From positions 374,372 to 438,371 of the forward strand of contig CAJNDS010002338.1 of NCBI GenBank assembly GCA_905221605.1: 64,000 bases of DNA. Reading direction: 5' to 3'. Numbering within the stretch: the first letter of the stretch is position 1; each line of letters opens with the position of its first letter. A model generated the notes under the pieces. That model was not told where the DNA came from, did no database searches, and was given only the letters and a program-made list of their open reading frames with translations. Both the position numbers and the translations under genes were made by a program. The DNA comes from Symbiodinium natans (Eukaryota > Sar > Dinophyceae > Suessiales > Symbiodiniaceae). Shown piece by piece: positions 21,835 to 33,706 of this stretch.

Positions 21835-22461
21835 TCAAGCGTGCTGTATCCCACCACTGGAACTGGTGGGCCAGTAAGCGTGTGGATCGGGGAGACGAGG
21901 ACGTGTTGATGAGGTCCAGCCGGCCCCTCGTAGTTGTGGACGTGCCCCTGTTGCAGCTGGAAGAACCAGGTGCGGCGTGGAACACCTTGAATGACCACTA
22001 CCGGCCCTGGGCTGAGCGTCAAGCTCCAGAGTTGCAGCCTTTCCCCCCGGCGTATACACTGGGGGCGCAGCCTCGTGCATTGGCCTTGTTCCCGGGAGTG
22101 GGAAGTCCGTTCCACTGCGTGATGGTGGTGGTGGCCCGGCCGGGCTAATGTAGGGAGGCACCCCATTCCAAGCGATGGACGAGTTCGGGGCAGGCGTGGT
22201 AGGAAGGCCTCCTTCCTCTCGTCGTCCAGTGCGAGCCTTTGCTGCTGGGCGCAGCAGAGTGTCTCGCGCTGGCGCCGTGGGCATCTCGTCTGGGGAGGAT
22301 CGAAATAGTGAATCCGTCTCCGACTCTTCACCTAAGTCGACAGCCTCCGCTTCCGAGCCGTCCTGCTCCTCTTCACTGCCCCCTGTCATCGCTGGCATGG
22401 CGTCAGGCTCTGTGCGACAATGGCGTTTCGGCGACATTCGGAGGGAGTTGGAGACTTTCAC
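21835..22461 (-). CDS. Hypothetical 208-aa disordered ORF
   Basis: Begins MKVSNSLRMSPKRH and continues with a strongly acidic stretch (GSEEEQDGSEAEAVDLGEE), then Pro/Arg/Ser-rich sequence. The first 80 residues look like a disordered N-terminus of a real protein; the rest could be run-on. The opposite strand is also open, which lowers confidence. It lies upstream of the LINE on the same strand but beyond the ACT repeat, so a link is unproven. Confidence 0.3.
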   Translation of the reverse strand: MKVSNSLRMSPKRHCRTEPDAMPAMTGGSEEEQDGSEAEAVDLGEESETDSLFRSSPDEMPTAPARDTLLRPAAKARTGRREEGGLPTTPAPNSSIAWNGVPPYISPAGPPPPSRSGTDFPLPGTRPMHEAAPPVYTPGGKAATLELDAQPRAGSGHSRCSTPHLVLPAATGARPQLRGAGWTSSTRPRLPDPHAYWPTSSSGGIQHA

Positions 22462-22639
22462 TTAGAACAGAGAAATTGAGCCAGGGCCTAGTACAACAAG
22501 CGTTTTTAAGCACTGTTTGTTGATGCACCTGTGTTGCCTGGTATCGTGGCAGAGCGTTTAGCGTGCGAACAAACTCGGATTGTTCTTGAGCAGACCCGGC
22601 CTCACTTGTTGAAGGGATACGCTGCTCCAGGCTCAAGAC

Positions 22640-22733
22640 CTGCCCGGCGGTCCGCCGGGGTGAACCGCTCTAGGCGGCAATTCCGGTATCCGCACCTCAC
22701 AAAGTGAGGCCAGCCGCAGAGCCCATTACGTAG
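22640..22733. other. Cluster of short perfect or near-perfect hairpins
   Basis: Within about 90 bp: GGCGG-T-CCGCC near 22646, CCTCAC-AAA-GTGAGG near 22696, and the 16-bp near-palindrome CCCATTACGTAGTGGG near 22721. Could form a multi-stem RNA or cruciforms. No tRNA cloverleaf or snRNA motif fits. Confidence 0.5.
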
Positions 22734-23296
22734 TGGGTAAATTTCTTTGCCGAGTTGTGTCTGTATCGGCAGCTATTCTAGCCACTGAGCTGCTCCTCGT
22801 CTCAAGAACGAGTCCGGCACAGAAGCGCACCCCTGTGGTAACGAGCGATACTGAAGAAGGGGGCCAGCCTCGTGTGACTAATAGCCGAGACGGTGCCCTG
22901 CCAAGTGAAGTGTGGCTGCTTGAGGCTAGGAGGACAGTAGTCTGTAGAGCGGTGCGTGGCTGTTAGGATCGTTCTACTTGTCATGAAAGTACTCTGTCTT
23001 GTTTCTGGGCTCGCTGCCTTCGTTGGGTTCTCCATCCTGGAGCATCGCGGACCTTGGTAGCATTGCTTAGCTTGGCTATTTGCCTGCAACACAGTGATGA
23101 GAAACGGCAGACTCTGCTTGATGAGGTGAGTTGACTGAAATTTGCCAGAGGTGACAGGGCTTGCTATCCGACACGCCTAAACATCATTTTCATAAGTGGA
23201 TCCATAGATGATAGTCCGGTAAGATAAACACACGAGGACGAGGTAAAATGCATTGTCGTGACGCGACACGAGGACGAGAAGTAATGTCGGCATTCG

Positions 23297-24908
<1,612 letters not shown>

Positions 24909-25148
24909 CTAGCAGACATGCTTCGGAAAATAGACGCCTGTCGCACGGATGGCATCTGCAGCTTTCCTTCTTCTTCGTGCAATGGCATATGTGGACGACT
25001 TCGGTGCACCTGAATTCAATCGTCGCCGGACAGATCTTGAGCCCAAGATCGGCTTCTTCTTCAAATCCTCAAGAAGGATGCGAACGACCTCATCGATCAA
25101 TGCTTCGTCACGGACACTGGCCAGGCACTGGACCCGCGACTCCTCCAA
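24909..25148 (-). CDS. Exon candidate, basic protein, unknown
   Basis: 79-residue open stretch starting MEESRVQCLASVRDEALIDE. A helical first half is followed by a highly basic part (GSRSVRRRLNSG, AIARRRRKAADAIRA). It reads as genuine coding sequence. A nuclear or nucleic-acid role is possible from the charge alone. Probably a late exon of the gene whose earlier exons lie at 25.6-30.4 kb. Ends unresolved. Confidence 0.45.
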   Translation of the reverse strand: MEESRVQCLASVRDEALIDEVVRILLEDLKKKPILGSRSVRRRLNSGAPKSSTYAIARRRRKAADAIRATGVYFPKHVC

Positions 25149-25629
25149 TTCAAGGTTTCAGAGTCCAGTTGTTGATGTGTAAACACATTCACGCAACGAC
25201 TCACCGAGCAGCCATATTTTCAGGCACCGTAGTAATACTACTGCAAGTCCTATTCGACAGGCGCCAAGCCAATCTTGAAACACTGACACTATCAATGAGC
25301 AGACCCAAGATGCCACAAGCTCCTTCAGGTGTAGCCGGTGCACTGCTCTGGCTGGCGATATGGCCGCGTCTGTGTTGAACCTAGATTCGCTGCGAGTTGC
25401 CACTCATCCAAACAACGCATCCTAGGGACCCGCAATTGGCACTCTTCTCTGTATGAGACCCAACTCCTCTACTAGAACTTGCCACTGCGCAAGCCAAGAA
25501 GCAATTGGTGGAGAAAGGAGCCACATCGCTCACAGAAACTCTCCGCGCAAGCGTGCGCTCTGCACATATGATGCACCAGGGCTGCGTGCCAGGCATAGAC
25601 CTGCCGGCCTGAGCAAGCGAACACACCAC

Positions 25630-26478
25630 AGGGCAGTCTCTGAAAATGGTTCTCATTCGTGCACTGGTTGCTGCTGCTTGCAAGGCACGTTCAACGATTT
25701 GCACTTGCACCTCTCTTGCAGCGTGGAGTTCTGGGTGCAAGTCAATGGCAGCGGAAACTGCGGATACATCCACTTTTCCCAAGAACTCTGTGACTTCGAG
25801 CAAGTGACCTGCAAGCACTGACCCTGGAAAGTTCTTTGCCAGCACGGCGAAGCGCTCCCCTGCATATGCACCAGCCTGACGTCGTAAGCCACGCTCAGCA
25901 GACGCAAAGCCAACGCGGCGCAGAAATGCAATGGAACACACGAAAGGTTTGGAAGCGGCTGCCGTCATGAATTTCCCAATCATGCGGGCAATGGTCTTCT
26001 GCTCATTTTGCGACCATTTGTATCGCTTCCAAAGCGGCTTGAAAGCTTCTAAGGTTGCTATCTCTCCTTGCGGCCGCTTCACCAAGTACTTGCCGACCAA
26101 ATGAGCAACACAGCGCTGCAGGTTCTTCGGCCAGCCGCATTTCGCCGTCCAAAGCGGCTGGAAAGCTGCAAGCACGGCCCCATCTGGTTTCACCAAGCAC
26201 ACACGGACCTGCCGCACAGGAAACCAAAGTCGATGCCAGAGTGGAGATACTGACAACGACAGCACATTGTGGCAAAGAACCATGTACTGCAACTCCAGTT
26301 GCCCATCGCTGACACTGTCCCAGCTTCGCACAACGTACGGAAACTCCGCAGGGTCTGGCCACTGACACTGAGCAAGCGGTTCTCGAAATCGCCTGACGAC
26401 ATACTGAAAGGCATAGACTTGCTTCAGGGACACCTGTCCCGACGACAAGATGTCGTCCCATGCCCAAGCCAAACACAT
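25630..26478 (-). CDS. Large exon, unknown protein with internal repeat
   Basis: Open on the minus strand for more than 280 believable residues from near MCLAWAWDDILSSGQ. A block recurs in diverged form: AAFQPLWTAKCGWPKN...VAHLVGKYLVKRP and EAFKPLWKRYKWSQNE...ARMIGKFMT, about 40 residues each. The second half is helical (ELHAAREVQVQIVERALQAA). Translation below about 25,630 becomes Cys-rich and is probably intron. The word TGTCAGTG occurs here in the sense strand near 26360 as Gln-Cys-Gln-Trp. No family recognised. Confidence 0.5.
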
Positions 26479-26894
26479 CGCACCTTTTCATTCCAGAGAG
26501 CTTCACTGCAAAACACATATTGAGTTCAAGACAGGGTCTCACAATGTATCGAAACTAAGACCATGACTTTGCAGATCTGTTGTCAGTGTGCTGATTCCGA
26601 CTGGCCCGAAATAATCCAAGTACTCGCGCAGGATGCTTGCAATGAGCTGGCTCATGGCACTAAGCGCCATTGCCTGAAGTTTGCGACAAAGGCTGAGGCT
26701 GAGGAGGAGTGCAGGCAGCAAAGGAGGTAAGGAAGATGCCGCGGTGCACAATATGTGGGTTCACAAGGTTTTAGACTAGAGCGACGCTGACTCATACAAC
26801 CGAGCATCCACACAGCGGTGAATGTGCGGCGTCCGAAAAGACACAACACAGAGCGGCCCAAAGTCTGGGGAACGGTTATAGAGTCCTCGGACAC

Positions 26895-27090
26895 CTTGCG
26901 TTCCAACCGGAACCCTTGCTATTGTCTGCTCCAACCAGCGTGGCGCCGCATCCACGATGTCATCCACAGGCCCAAAGGCCTCCCGCCGGAGCAGCGACCT
27001 GGCCACCCACCGTGCAAATTTCATGCGCTTCTTTTGCCCGTTCCTTCTCCATTTGATGACTTTGATCGCAGTGTGGGCTTCGTCTGCTTG
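26895..27090 (-). CDS. Exon candidate, unknown
   Basis: Encodes IKWRRNGQKKRMKFARWVA followed by LLRREAFGPVDDIVDAAPRW, ending at AACGCAAG with a GTGTCC donor at 26894. Basic start, acidic middle. Same strand and spacing as neighbouring exon candidates. The 5' edge is approximate. Confidence 0.45.
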
Positions 27091-27207
27091 CTGCCTCGGC
27101 TGGGAAATTCAAAATGGCAAGCTCAAGGAGCAAATAATCATCCTTTGGCACCTAGAGGCAGCTGCAGCTTCTACACAACCAGTAAACCCTAATCTTCCGG
27201 CAAGCAC

Positions 27208-27227
27208 TACACACACACACACACACC
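27208..27227. repeat. AC microsatellite
   Basis: Ten AC units between the exons at 26895 and 27617, so probably intronic. Confidence 0.9.
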
Positions 27228-27495
27228 AGCTAACATGATCCAGGCACCGGCTGAAGCATTGACACTTTGGTGCCAGCAGACGTTTGTCTGGGGGATTGGT
27301 CACGGGCACCTGCAAACCTACAGATTCAAACTCCGCTTTCAGAAGCACCGAGCCGGCACTTCCAAGGAAAAGACGCCACCGGCGTCCGATGGAAGAAATT
27401 AGGTTGGCGAGCAAGAAGCGTTGTATATCCTGCAACAATTGTAGACAGGTTCGGCCCATAACACTGGAACAACACGCATGCGCACCAGGAAGAAC

Positions 27496-27524
27496 GCACA
27501 CACACACACACACACACACACTCA

Positions 27525-27616
<92 letters not shown>
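27496..27616. repeat. AC then CT microsatellites at an intron start
   Basis: AC run 27496-27521, CT run 27529-27614. In the sense strand the GA run begins a few bases inside the intron, right after a GTAGAG donor at 27616, so the splice donor itself merges into the microsatellite. Confidence 0.9.
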
Positions 27617-27900
27617 CCAGTCATCCTGCATGGACACGTAGCTCTTCAAGAGCATGGTCACAGACACAAGTCGTTTCAGGTCTCGGACGTCGCGTTGCCC
27701 CTGAGCCAAATCATTCACGGAATCCCTCGCTGTTCTTTGCACCTGCCAGAGGTCACTAGAGTTCGATTGGAACGCTTGCCCTCGTCGGAATAAGGCATTG
27801 CGGCTTATGTCTTCGAAAAGGAGCATGAAGGTCACGAAGTCGATGGCCTCATTACTTAGGTTGGCGATTAATAAAAGTGGAAAGGTGACCGACACGAACA
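27617..27900 (-). CDS. Exon candidate, unknown
   Basis: Encodes a helical, partly hydrophobic start (FPLLLIANLSNEAIDFVTFM) and a charged second half (ARDSVNDLAQGQRDVRDLKR), ending at ...SMQDDW where a GTAGAG donor follows. Without this splice the frame would run into a Glu-Arg dipeptide repeat from the GA microsatellite. The 5' edge is not resolved. Confidence 0.45.
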
Positions 27901-28866
27901 ACGTGAACCCACTAACATCACGTCCTGAAACAAAACCGAGCAGCATCAAGTCGCCGCCCGACACTCAGAAGTTTCTCCAAGCTCTGCGCGCCGATTCCAC
28001 TCCGTGAAAGATCAAGTCTGGCATGCATTGCCGCAACATATGCACCTGAGCACATCCAGCTGCTAGGCTGCAAAATTCGCCAGTCTTACGTGATTAGCTG
28101 ACTTGCTGACTTCAAGTTGTGATTCATATTTGGCATCTGAGTTCAGGAGAGTACAGCCACCTATCAAGTAAGAAACGCAGTTCTTGTATTGTATGGCTTA
28201 AGGACGGAAATTGCGAAGAAGCGCCCCAGGACTTCCCTCCAGTGACACTGTACTGCGAGTCCCAGAAAGAGCAGGAACTACCACTGCTTTGGCATCAGCT
28301 ACGCTTGCCGCTGATCGCAAAATGACACGACCAGTTCCGACGCCGAACCTTCGGATAACGCCAATGGTTTGAATGCTAAATTTTAAATAGGTCCTTGCTG
28401 GTTCAGTGTCTTAACAACAAAAACACTTTTCCTGATCGCGCAGACACAGTGATGCCATGGCTCCACTCACGTCAAACAGTTCCTGGCACAAGCCAACACC
28501 ATGAAAGGCTCTGCGTCGACATATCTCCTCTCCTGGGCCGTAGGAAAACGTTTGAAGGAACCCGATTCCGATTTGAGGTCACCGTGTAACACTCTATCAG
28601 TCAAGCTTGGATTCTCATTTCGTGGGGGCACACAAACTAACAAACACTGACAAACACGTGGAGCACGGGCACGGTGGTAGTCGTCCCAAACCAGGAATGC
28701 GTCAGAGCCATCACCGCCATGATATCGCTGCCAAAGCTTGCGAGCTGCGTCGGATGAAGCATGCCTTGCCTCTGGCCCTCCCTGGCCTGGACTGGAGCCA
28801 GGGCATGAGCACTCTCAGCATAGCATGAAATACATCATTGCTGTAACACAGCAGGAAACTTGAAAC
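27901..28866. other. Intron-like, no exon recognised
   Basis: No protein-like frame longer than about 60 codons on either strand. Contains CACTGACA near 28645. Confidence 0.35.
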
Positions 28867-29115
28867 TTATTCTGCTTCAAACAAGTTGCACACTGCTCCA
28901 TCTCCTCCGATGCTGCGCAAGCGCATCCGGCAAACAGTCTCGGATAGACCACCCGGGTGCTGCGCCAGACACTCGGCTACTTTGGCACTGACACTGTCGC
29001 CACTGTGGGTCTGCCCAGCTGATGGCGCGCCCCAGAGACGGGCATGCACGCGCCCTTGTAATTCAAGAATCACATCTCTATATTGCCCGAACAGCAAGAG
29101 ATCCAAAGCAAACAA
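28867..29115 (-). CDS. Exon candidate, unknown
   Basis: 82-residue open stretch MFALDLLLFGQYRDVILELQ...CNLFEAE. Soluble, mixed composition. TGTCAGTG occurs in frame near 28986, read as Val-Ser-Ala within GDSVSAKVAE. Grouped by strand and spacing with the 24.9-30.4 kb exons. Confidence 0.4.
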   Translation of the reverse strand: MFALDLLLFGQYRDVILELQGRVHARLWGAPSAGQTHSGDSVSAKVAECLAQHPGGLSETVCRMRLRSIGGDGAVCNLFEAE

Positions 29116-29475
29116 AGTTAATCAGAACTCTCCTGCTCCAAATTCGCAGAGTATCCGGTTTCTGGGCTGATGTGCGAAATGGCCGTGACGATTAAGGACT
29201 CATGTCTTGAAAAGGATGTAGCGCCCAATGACACGATGTCAAACCTTGCACGCAGAGCTACAATTCAATCTTTTCCGAAGCACCTCGACCGAAAAAGAAT
29301 GCTCACATGCTCTCTCAGTGGCATTGTGGCGAAGTGGGACGGCACTCCCAGTCCGCCAAGTTTCTGCTCCAGCGCCTCTGCGTCCAATTGTCTGCAGCAC
29401 TCTGATGCTAGGTACTCTGTGAGGGCGAACATCCTCCGACCGATTTCCCCAACTCTTGCGCACTGCTCCTAATAG

Positions 29476-30390
29476 CTAAGGGCTCCAGCTATCCAACCAA
29501 AAAAGGAGACATGCTTTCTGTTTGCTCGAACCAAGCAACCGATAGTCATGATATTTATCGCCTAAATCCAGACCATGCTGTTCGAGCCGCGCTACACGAC
29601 GAAGCAGGCTTTCGTCAGACCCGCCCTCGACTGCATTTGCAAGGATTTCTGTAACCAAAATGCGAAGAGCTTTCTCCTGATCCCGTGGGCGTTGCACGTG
29701 CTGCACTGACACTGGCGCTGCCGGCGCTGCATCAAATTGAAACGCTTTCTTCGACAGTCTGTCAAAAACGGCCCTGATGGTGTTGCCAGCGACACGAGTT
29801 ACCAAGGCAGCTGCTTGCGCTGCCTGTGGCACAGCTGATAGAGCACCTTCCACTGACGGAAGCTCCCGGCAAACCGAGGCCAGCGTTTTCTTGCTCAGGC
29901 GCCGCATTGCCAAGTAAACGTTGCACAAGAGCATCTGACATTGACGGCCTACGTTCCCCGCGGCCTTTCCCAGGCGCCCAATCTCGCATCCCATATCTTC
30001 CCCAGGGTTCCAGTCACGTCCAGGCTGCACAGGCCCCTCCATGGCCTCGTCCAACAAGAAGCCGCCGTTGGAACCTTGGATTTCAGCTTCGCTGAAGGGC
30101 TGCACTGACAGTGCGCCCAGATCTGGAAGAACAAAGGCGGAAGGTGCATTCGTTGCCGCGTCAGCCGCAACAACAGAAAGATCTATGATGTGTCCACCGA
30201 ACGCTGCCTGGGACCCAAGGTCAGGCAAATCGAAGTGCGTGGTTTGCGAATCCAAGCTGGGCAAGTCGAATCCGGCCATCGACTCGACACCACTGGTGCT
30301 CAAACTTAACTTACTCCTCAGGACTTCGAGGGTTTCGGGGCGTGCTGTGTTGACACGATCGCATGGAACCAAGATCGATGCGTCGTTCAC
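29476..30390 (-). CDS. Large exon, unknown acidic/helical protein
   Basis: 304-residue open stretch on the minus strand. The N-terminal third carries a short repeated phrase (FDLPSLDSQ, FDLPDLGSQ, FVLPDLGAL). The centre is acidic (DEAMEGPVQPGRDWNPGEDMG) and the rest is helical with basic clusters (MRRLSKKTLASVC, VFDRLSKKAFQF). TGTCAGTG occurs near 30103 and 29704 in different reading frames (Leu-Ser-Val and Val-Ser-Val). Ends near a stop at 29476, though the final 20 residues may be intronic. No family recognised. Confidence 0.5.
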   Translation of the reverse strand: MNDASILVPCDRVNTARPETLEVLRSKLSLSTSGVESMAGFDLPSLDSQTTHFDLPDLGSQAAFGGHIIDLSVVAADAATNAPSAFVLPDLGALSVQPFSEAEIQGSNGGFLLDEAMEGPVQPGRDWNPGEDMGCEIGRLGKAAGNVGRQCQMLLCNVYLAMRRLSKKTLASVCRELPSVEGALSAVPQAAQAAALVTRVAGNTIRAVFDRLSKKAFQFDAAPAAPVSVQHVQRPRDQEKALRILVTEILANAVEGGSDESLLRRVARLEQHGLDLGDKYHDYRLLGSSKQKACLLFWLDSWSP

Positions 30391-30543
30391 TCACAGCGCA
30401 GATGCATGTCAGGATCGCAGACTTGCAAGAGATTCTCCAACATGTGTATTTGCAAGGGTTGTTCCTGTCGGTATGCTCTCCTTGAATGACGCCCTATAAG
30501 CCAAAAAATCTCGACCCGACAGCGACGCCCACCTGCAACAAAC

Positions 30544-30816
30544 TCAACCGTTTGTCAACGCAACTCGCGTAGGTCGCTGAGCACCCCAAGCCTGTCTGAG
30601 AACTCCATGGTCCATCTCCTCTCCATCTGCAAGGCCTGAACCGCGCAACACGCAGAAGGCCCCCGTGGTCAAAACGTAAACGTGTCGATGCAAACACAGC
30701 AATGGCACCGCAAGCACAACATTTTCCTCTTTTGCATGACATGAGCAGAGGTCGCTGTTACTGACCCATCGGCCAGTCCCGCTAGATGTTATTATAAACA
30801 TACAACAGACTAGCAT
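30544..30816 (-). CDS. Weak exon candidate
   Basis: 90-residue open stretch, partly hydrophobic (NVVLAVPLLCLHRHVYVL). Composition is compatible with coding but no motif or clear splice edge supports it. Confidence 0.2.
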   Translation of the reverse strand: MLVCCMFIITSSGTGRWVSNSDLCSCHAKEENVVLAVPLLCLHRHVYVLTTGAFCVLRGSGLADGEEMDHGVLRQAWGAQRPTRVALTNG

Positions 30817-31125
30817 GCCTCCTAGGAATATTCACGCAACATATAAGCAGATCCTCGCTTCTGTTGGCTATCACACGAGGACGTTGGCCGATGTTTCCAC
30901 AGCGCGAACATGTCTGGGGCACTGACTGGAAGTCAAACTCAAAAACCACGTTGTCACTACACTGACAATCACAGCCAAACGCGGCCAGCCCCTCCTAGAC
31001 ACGCAGACTGACTAACTAAGGCACACTGACGCAACAGACTAGCATATATCCGCTTCTATCCGCGAGGAGAGCTGCTGGCCGCTGGATCAAAATCAAAAAG
31101 ACCCATAAGTCATAAGACACTGACC
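30817..31125. other. Non-coding spacer
   Basis: No convincing frame. Two variants of the CACTGACA word (30959 exact, 31025 CACTGACG). Confidence 0.35.
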
Positions 31126-31865
31126 TCACTGCGCCGACTCAGCAGCCGTGCTTCCCTCATTGGATGACTCTGGCTGAGGGTCAGGTCCACGCTCCGCACC
31201 CTGCAAACGAACAAGACGCGTCGGAAACCAAGGGCCCTACCGCTTTCAAGCCAGCATCCCCCGCCTCCAGCTCCATGAACTTCAGCATCGTTTTCTTCTG
31301 CTCAAGCTCCATCTCCAAGGAAGCCACCTCCTGGCTGGCTACCCAGCACAATCATTGTCACAATCCCATCCCTATATTAATCGGGGGGGGGGGACCCCCC
31401 CCCCCCTTCAAAGCAGCTCACAGGTTGGTTTGAGGGTTTTGAAAGTCCTCAACCCCCCCCCCCCCAATTCGGAATAGGTTTTCAATTGCGGAGTGATTTT
31501 GGGAGGATTTTCCGGAAAGCAATTTTATAGTTAGGGGGGTGATGTGATTATATACATACAAACTGTCCTGCTCCAGTCGGCGCTTGCGACGGTTCTGCAA
31601 GACATAAGCCACTGGCTGCGCGTTCCCAACAGCAGTCACCTGCAAGTTCTGCTACGATATTTCAAGCTCTGCTTCAACAGTTCGCCCTAACCTAACGGCT
31701 GTTCAAGCTACTATAGGCCTGTAGCTCGGTATTGACAACGCCGATTGCCACAGCTGTGTCCTGGCCGATCGCCCAGTAAACTTCGGCCAGTGGAGACATG
31801 CCCTTGCCAATGAACTCAAACTGGTCGCTGCCCCCCACGAATGCAGTGACTTGCGTCCTCGGCGC
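31126..31865 (-). CDS. Four-exon 3' end of a coiled-coil gene
   Basis: Exons that join in phase on the minus strand: about 31719-31865 (TQVTAFVGGSDQFEFIGKG...), 31564-31639 (VTAVGNAQPVAYVLQNRRKR), 31241-31338 (SQEVASLEMELEQKKTMLKF) and 31126-31200, ending AERGPDPQPESSNEGSTAAE and a TGA at 31126-31128. Introns are 79, 225 and 40 bp. The last two are GT-AG (GTTTGT...GTAG and GTAGGG...TGCAG); the first would use GC-AG (CTACAG|GC). The middle is a short coiled coil after a basic patch; the tail is acidic and disordered. The 5' part is missing or further upstream. No family recognised. Confidence 0.55.
31384..31464. repeat. G-run/C-run inverted repeat and poly-C tract in an intron
   Basis: Eleven G, one A, then about thirteen C form a near-perfect hairpin at 31383-31407. 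A second poly-C run is at about 31451-31465. Both lie in the 225-bp intron of the 31.1-31.9 kb gene. Confidence 0.9.
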
Positions 31866-31949
31866 AGTTTGCGCAATCAAACCCGAGCTCCTTAATCCCA
31901 GCCAACAACATACAATCGCAATGTATAGCACTAGCCAAGCCACTTCGTA

Positions 31950-32562
31950 CAGTCACCATTGCTCACGATGTACTCCAGCATACACGCAACCTGGGATCGG
32001 ACATGATCTAAACTCTAAACCCCAACCCCTACACCCGTATACACCCCCAAACCCTTTTGCATCCAGCATGCGGCCAAACCTAAAGGCCACCGTTTGGACA
32101 TTCATTGAAGGCACTGCTTTTGCCTTGCGGTTAGGTATCGCTTTCCGAAAAAATAAAAACCGTTCCGCCAAGTCATGGAGCACCTCTGCGTCAAGGAAAT
32201 TAACTCAAGTTATGAGGATACAACTGACTCTTATCTGGGGGTAGCGCGCTTGGGGTTATCACAGCAAATTTGCAAATGTCCCGCCTAAGGCCACCTGGAG
32301 GGGCACAGGATCTAGCCAGTCGCTCCATTGGGACTTGGCATGTACAGAATAACTAGAAACCCACCCGAAACAAGTAGAAAAAAACTATGAACATGTAGAT
32401 ATGTAGACTTAGAGTTATGATTCAAGGCGCATCTTCCTTGGGCGATAAGAGGCTGAGTGGTGTAGCATGCAATGTCAAGTGTATGGTTTTGTTTAGTGCT
32501 TTCAACCCCAAACCCTAAACCTTAAACCCCAAGCCAATTTAGCGGCTCCGGAGTTTAGGGGT
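31950..32562. other. Non-coding with telomere-like words
   Basis: CCCTAAAC and TTTAGGGG variants around 32005-32060 and 32505-32560, no exon recognised. Confidence 0.4.
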
Positions 32563-33081
32563 TTATGGGTACGGTTTAAGCCAAGCGGCTGTCGGGTCCA
32601 CACAGTAGAGACTGGTCTGGGCTGGTCGCATCCTCTTCGCCGGCAAACACATGTTCTTGCGGATCACGGACTGTGCGACCGCCGACAGCGAGTAGAATCG
32701 GAAGCTCGGTTTCTCGTCGGGGCGTTTGGCAGGCTCTTCCAATGACAGTGACTCCGTGCCAACCTTCGGGACCAGGACGTACTCCTGCATGCGTATCTGG
32801 TTCGGGAACACTGCAGGATCCAGCGCTTCCGAGAAGCGGAGGACCATGGTGACGACGACACCGCCACTGCGGTTTCCCGTGGCGAAGTCGAGCATTTTCT
32901 TTTGGAAGCCCGCCTGGACATTGATGTCTAAGGTCAACATCGTAAATCCCCGCTTCTCCAACACATCGCCCACAATGGCCTTCTCCATGTCTCGCCCCAG
33001 TGCGGCCCTTGAGCCCTTGGACGAACTCGGAACTCCATCAGAGACGTTCAGCTGCAGCCGTCTCGCGCTTGCCTTGAGCAT
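32563..33081 (-). CDS. Exon, 172 aa, unknown protein
   Basis: Open from MLKASARRLQLNVSDG to a TAA at 32563-32565. Coding-like throughout: mixed charge, beta-type segments (GVVVTMVLRFSEAL, MQEYVLVPKVGTES) and a basic C-terminal part (MCLPAKRMRPAQ). The frame extends a little upstream of the first Met, so this may be the last exon of a gene beginning further to the right. It lies between the coiled-coil gene and the methyltransferase-like gene, all on the same strand. No family recognised. Confidence 0.5.
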   Translation of the reverse strand: MLKASARRLQLNVSDGVPSSSKGSRAALGRDMEKAIVGDVLEKRGFTMLTLDINVQAGFQKKMLDFATGNRSGGVVVTMVLRFSEALDPAVFPNQIRMQEYVLVPKVGTESLSLEEPAKRPDEKPSFRFYSLSAVAQSVIRKNMCLPAKRMRPAQTSLYCVDPTAAWLKPYP

Positions 33082-33706
33082 GTGCGCTGTTGCTCTGTCC
33101 GCTGTCGGGTGCCAGTGCCTTAATATTTGTTAGGTTTTTTTGCGCTGGGTCATCACGCTGGCATGTCCAGCTCACACACAAGCAGTTCTGGTCTCGTACT
33201 TAGATTGTGCAGCCAGGTCTCCAGTAGTTTGGCAAGGCCATGTCCGTGAGGTATGTGTTCATGTCCAGGCCACTGTTGGTCACGGCGGAATAGAAGGTTT
33301 GCGTGGACATTTCTCCTACTACGCGCTGCGACGGTCACTGGGGATCGCGTTGGAGTCTGCTTGCAAGCCCAGCTCTGCGTTACACGCATCAGGACTCACC
33401 GACGATTCTTGCAGACCGATTGCAACTCACAGGCTTGTTCAGAGACGGAAATGAGGACCCTGCAAGCACTTTCTGGACAGGGTCACGCACGGATCACGCT
33501 GTTTGAAACCTGCGCCTCTTTCAAGGCATGGTGAAAGCACTGACACTGGGACTGCCCAAGGTGAAAAAGCACACTCACACTCACTTCCCGAGGCAACATG
33601 CACGGACTCTCTAGACTCTAGATTTTATCAAGGGCGGCTGGGGGTTGACGGACTTTAGCGGGTTGACAGTTTACGGTTTCAAGTTTAGGGTTTAGCTTTA
33701 GGGTCT
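33082..33706. other. Spacer between genes
   Basis: No exon recognised. Telomere-like TTTAGGGTTTAG near 33690 just beyond the methyltransferase stop; exact CACTGACA near 33539. Confidence 0.35.
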
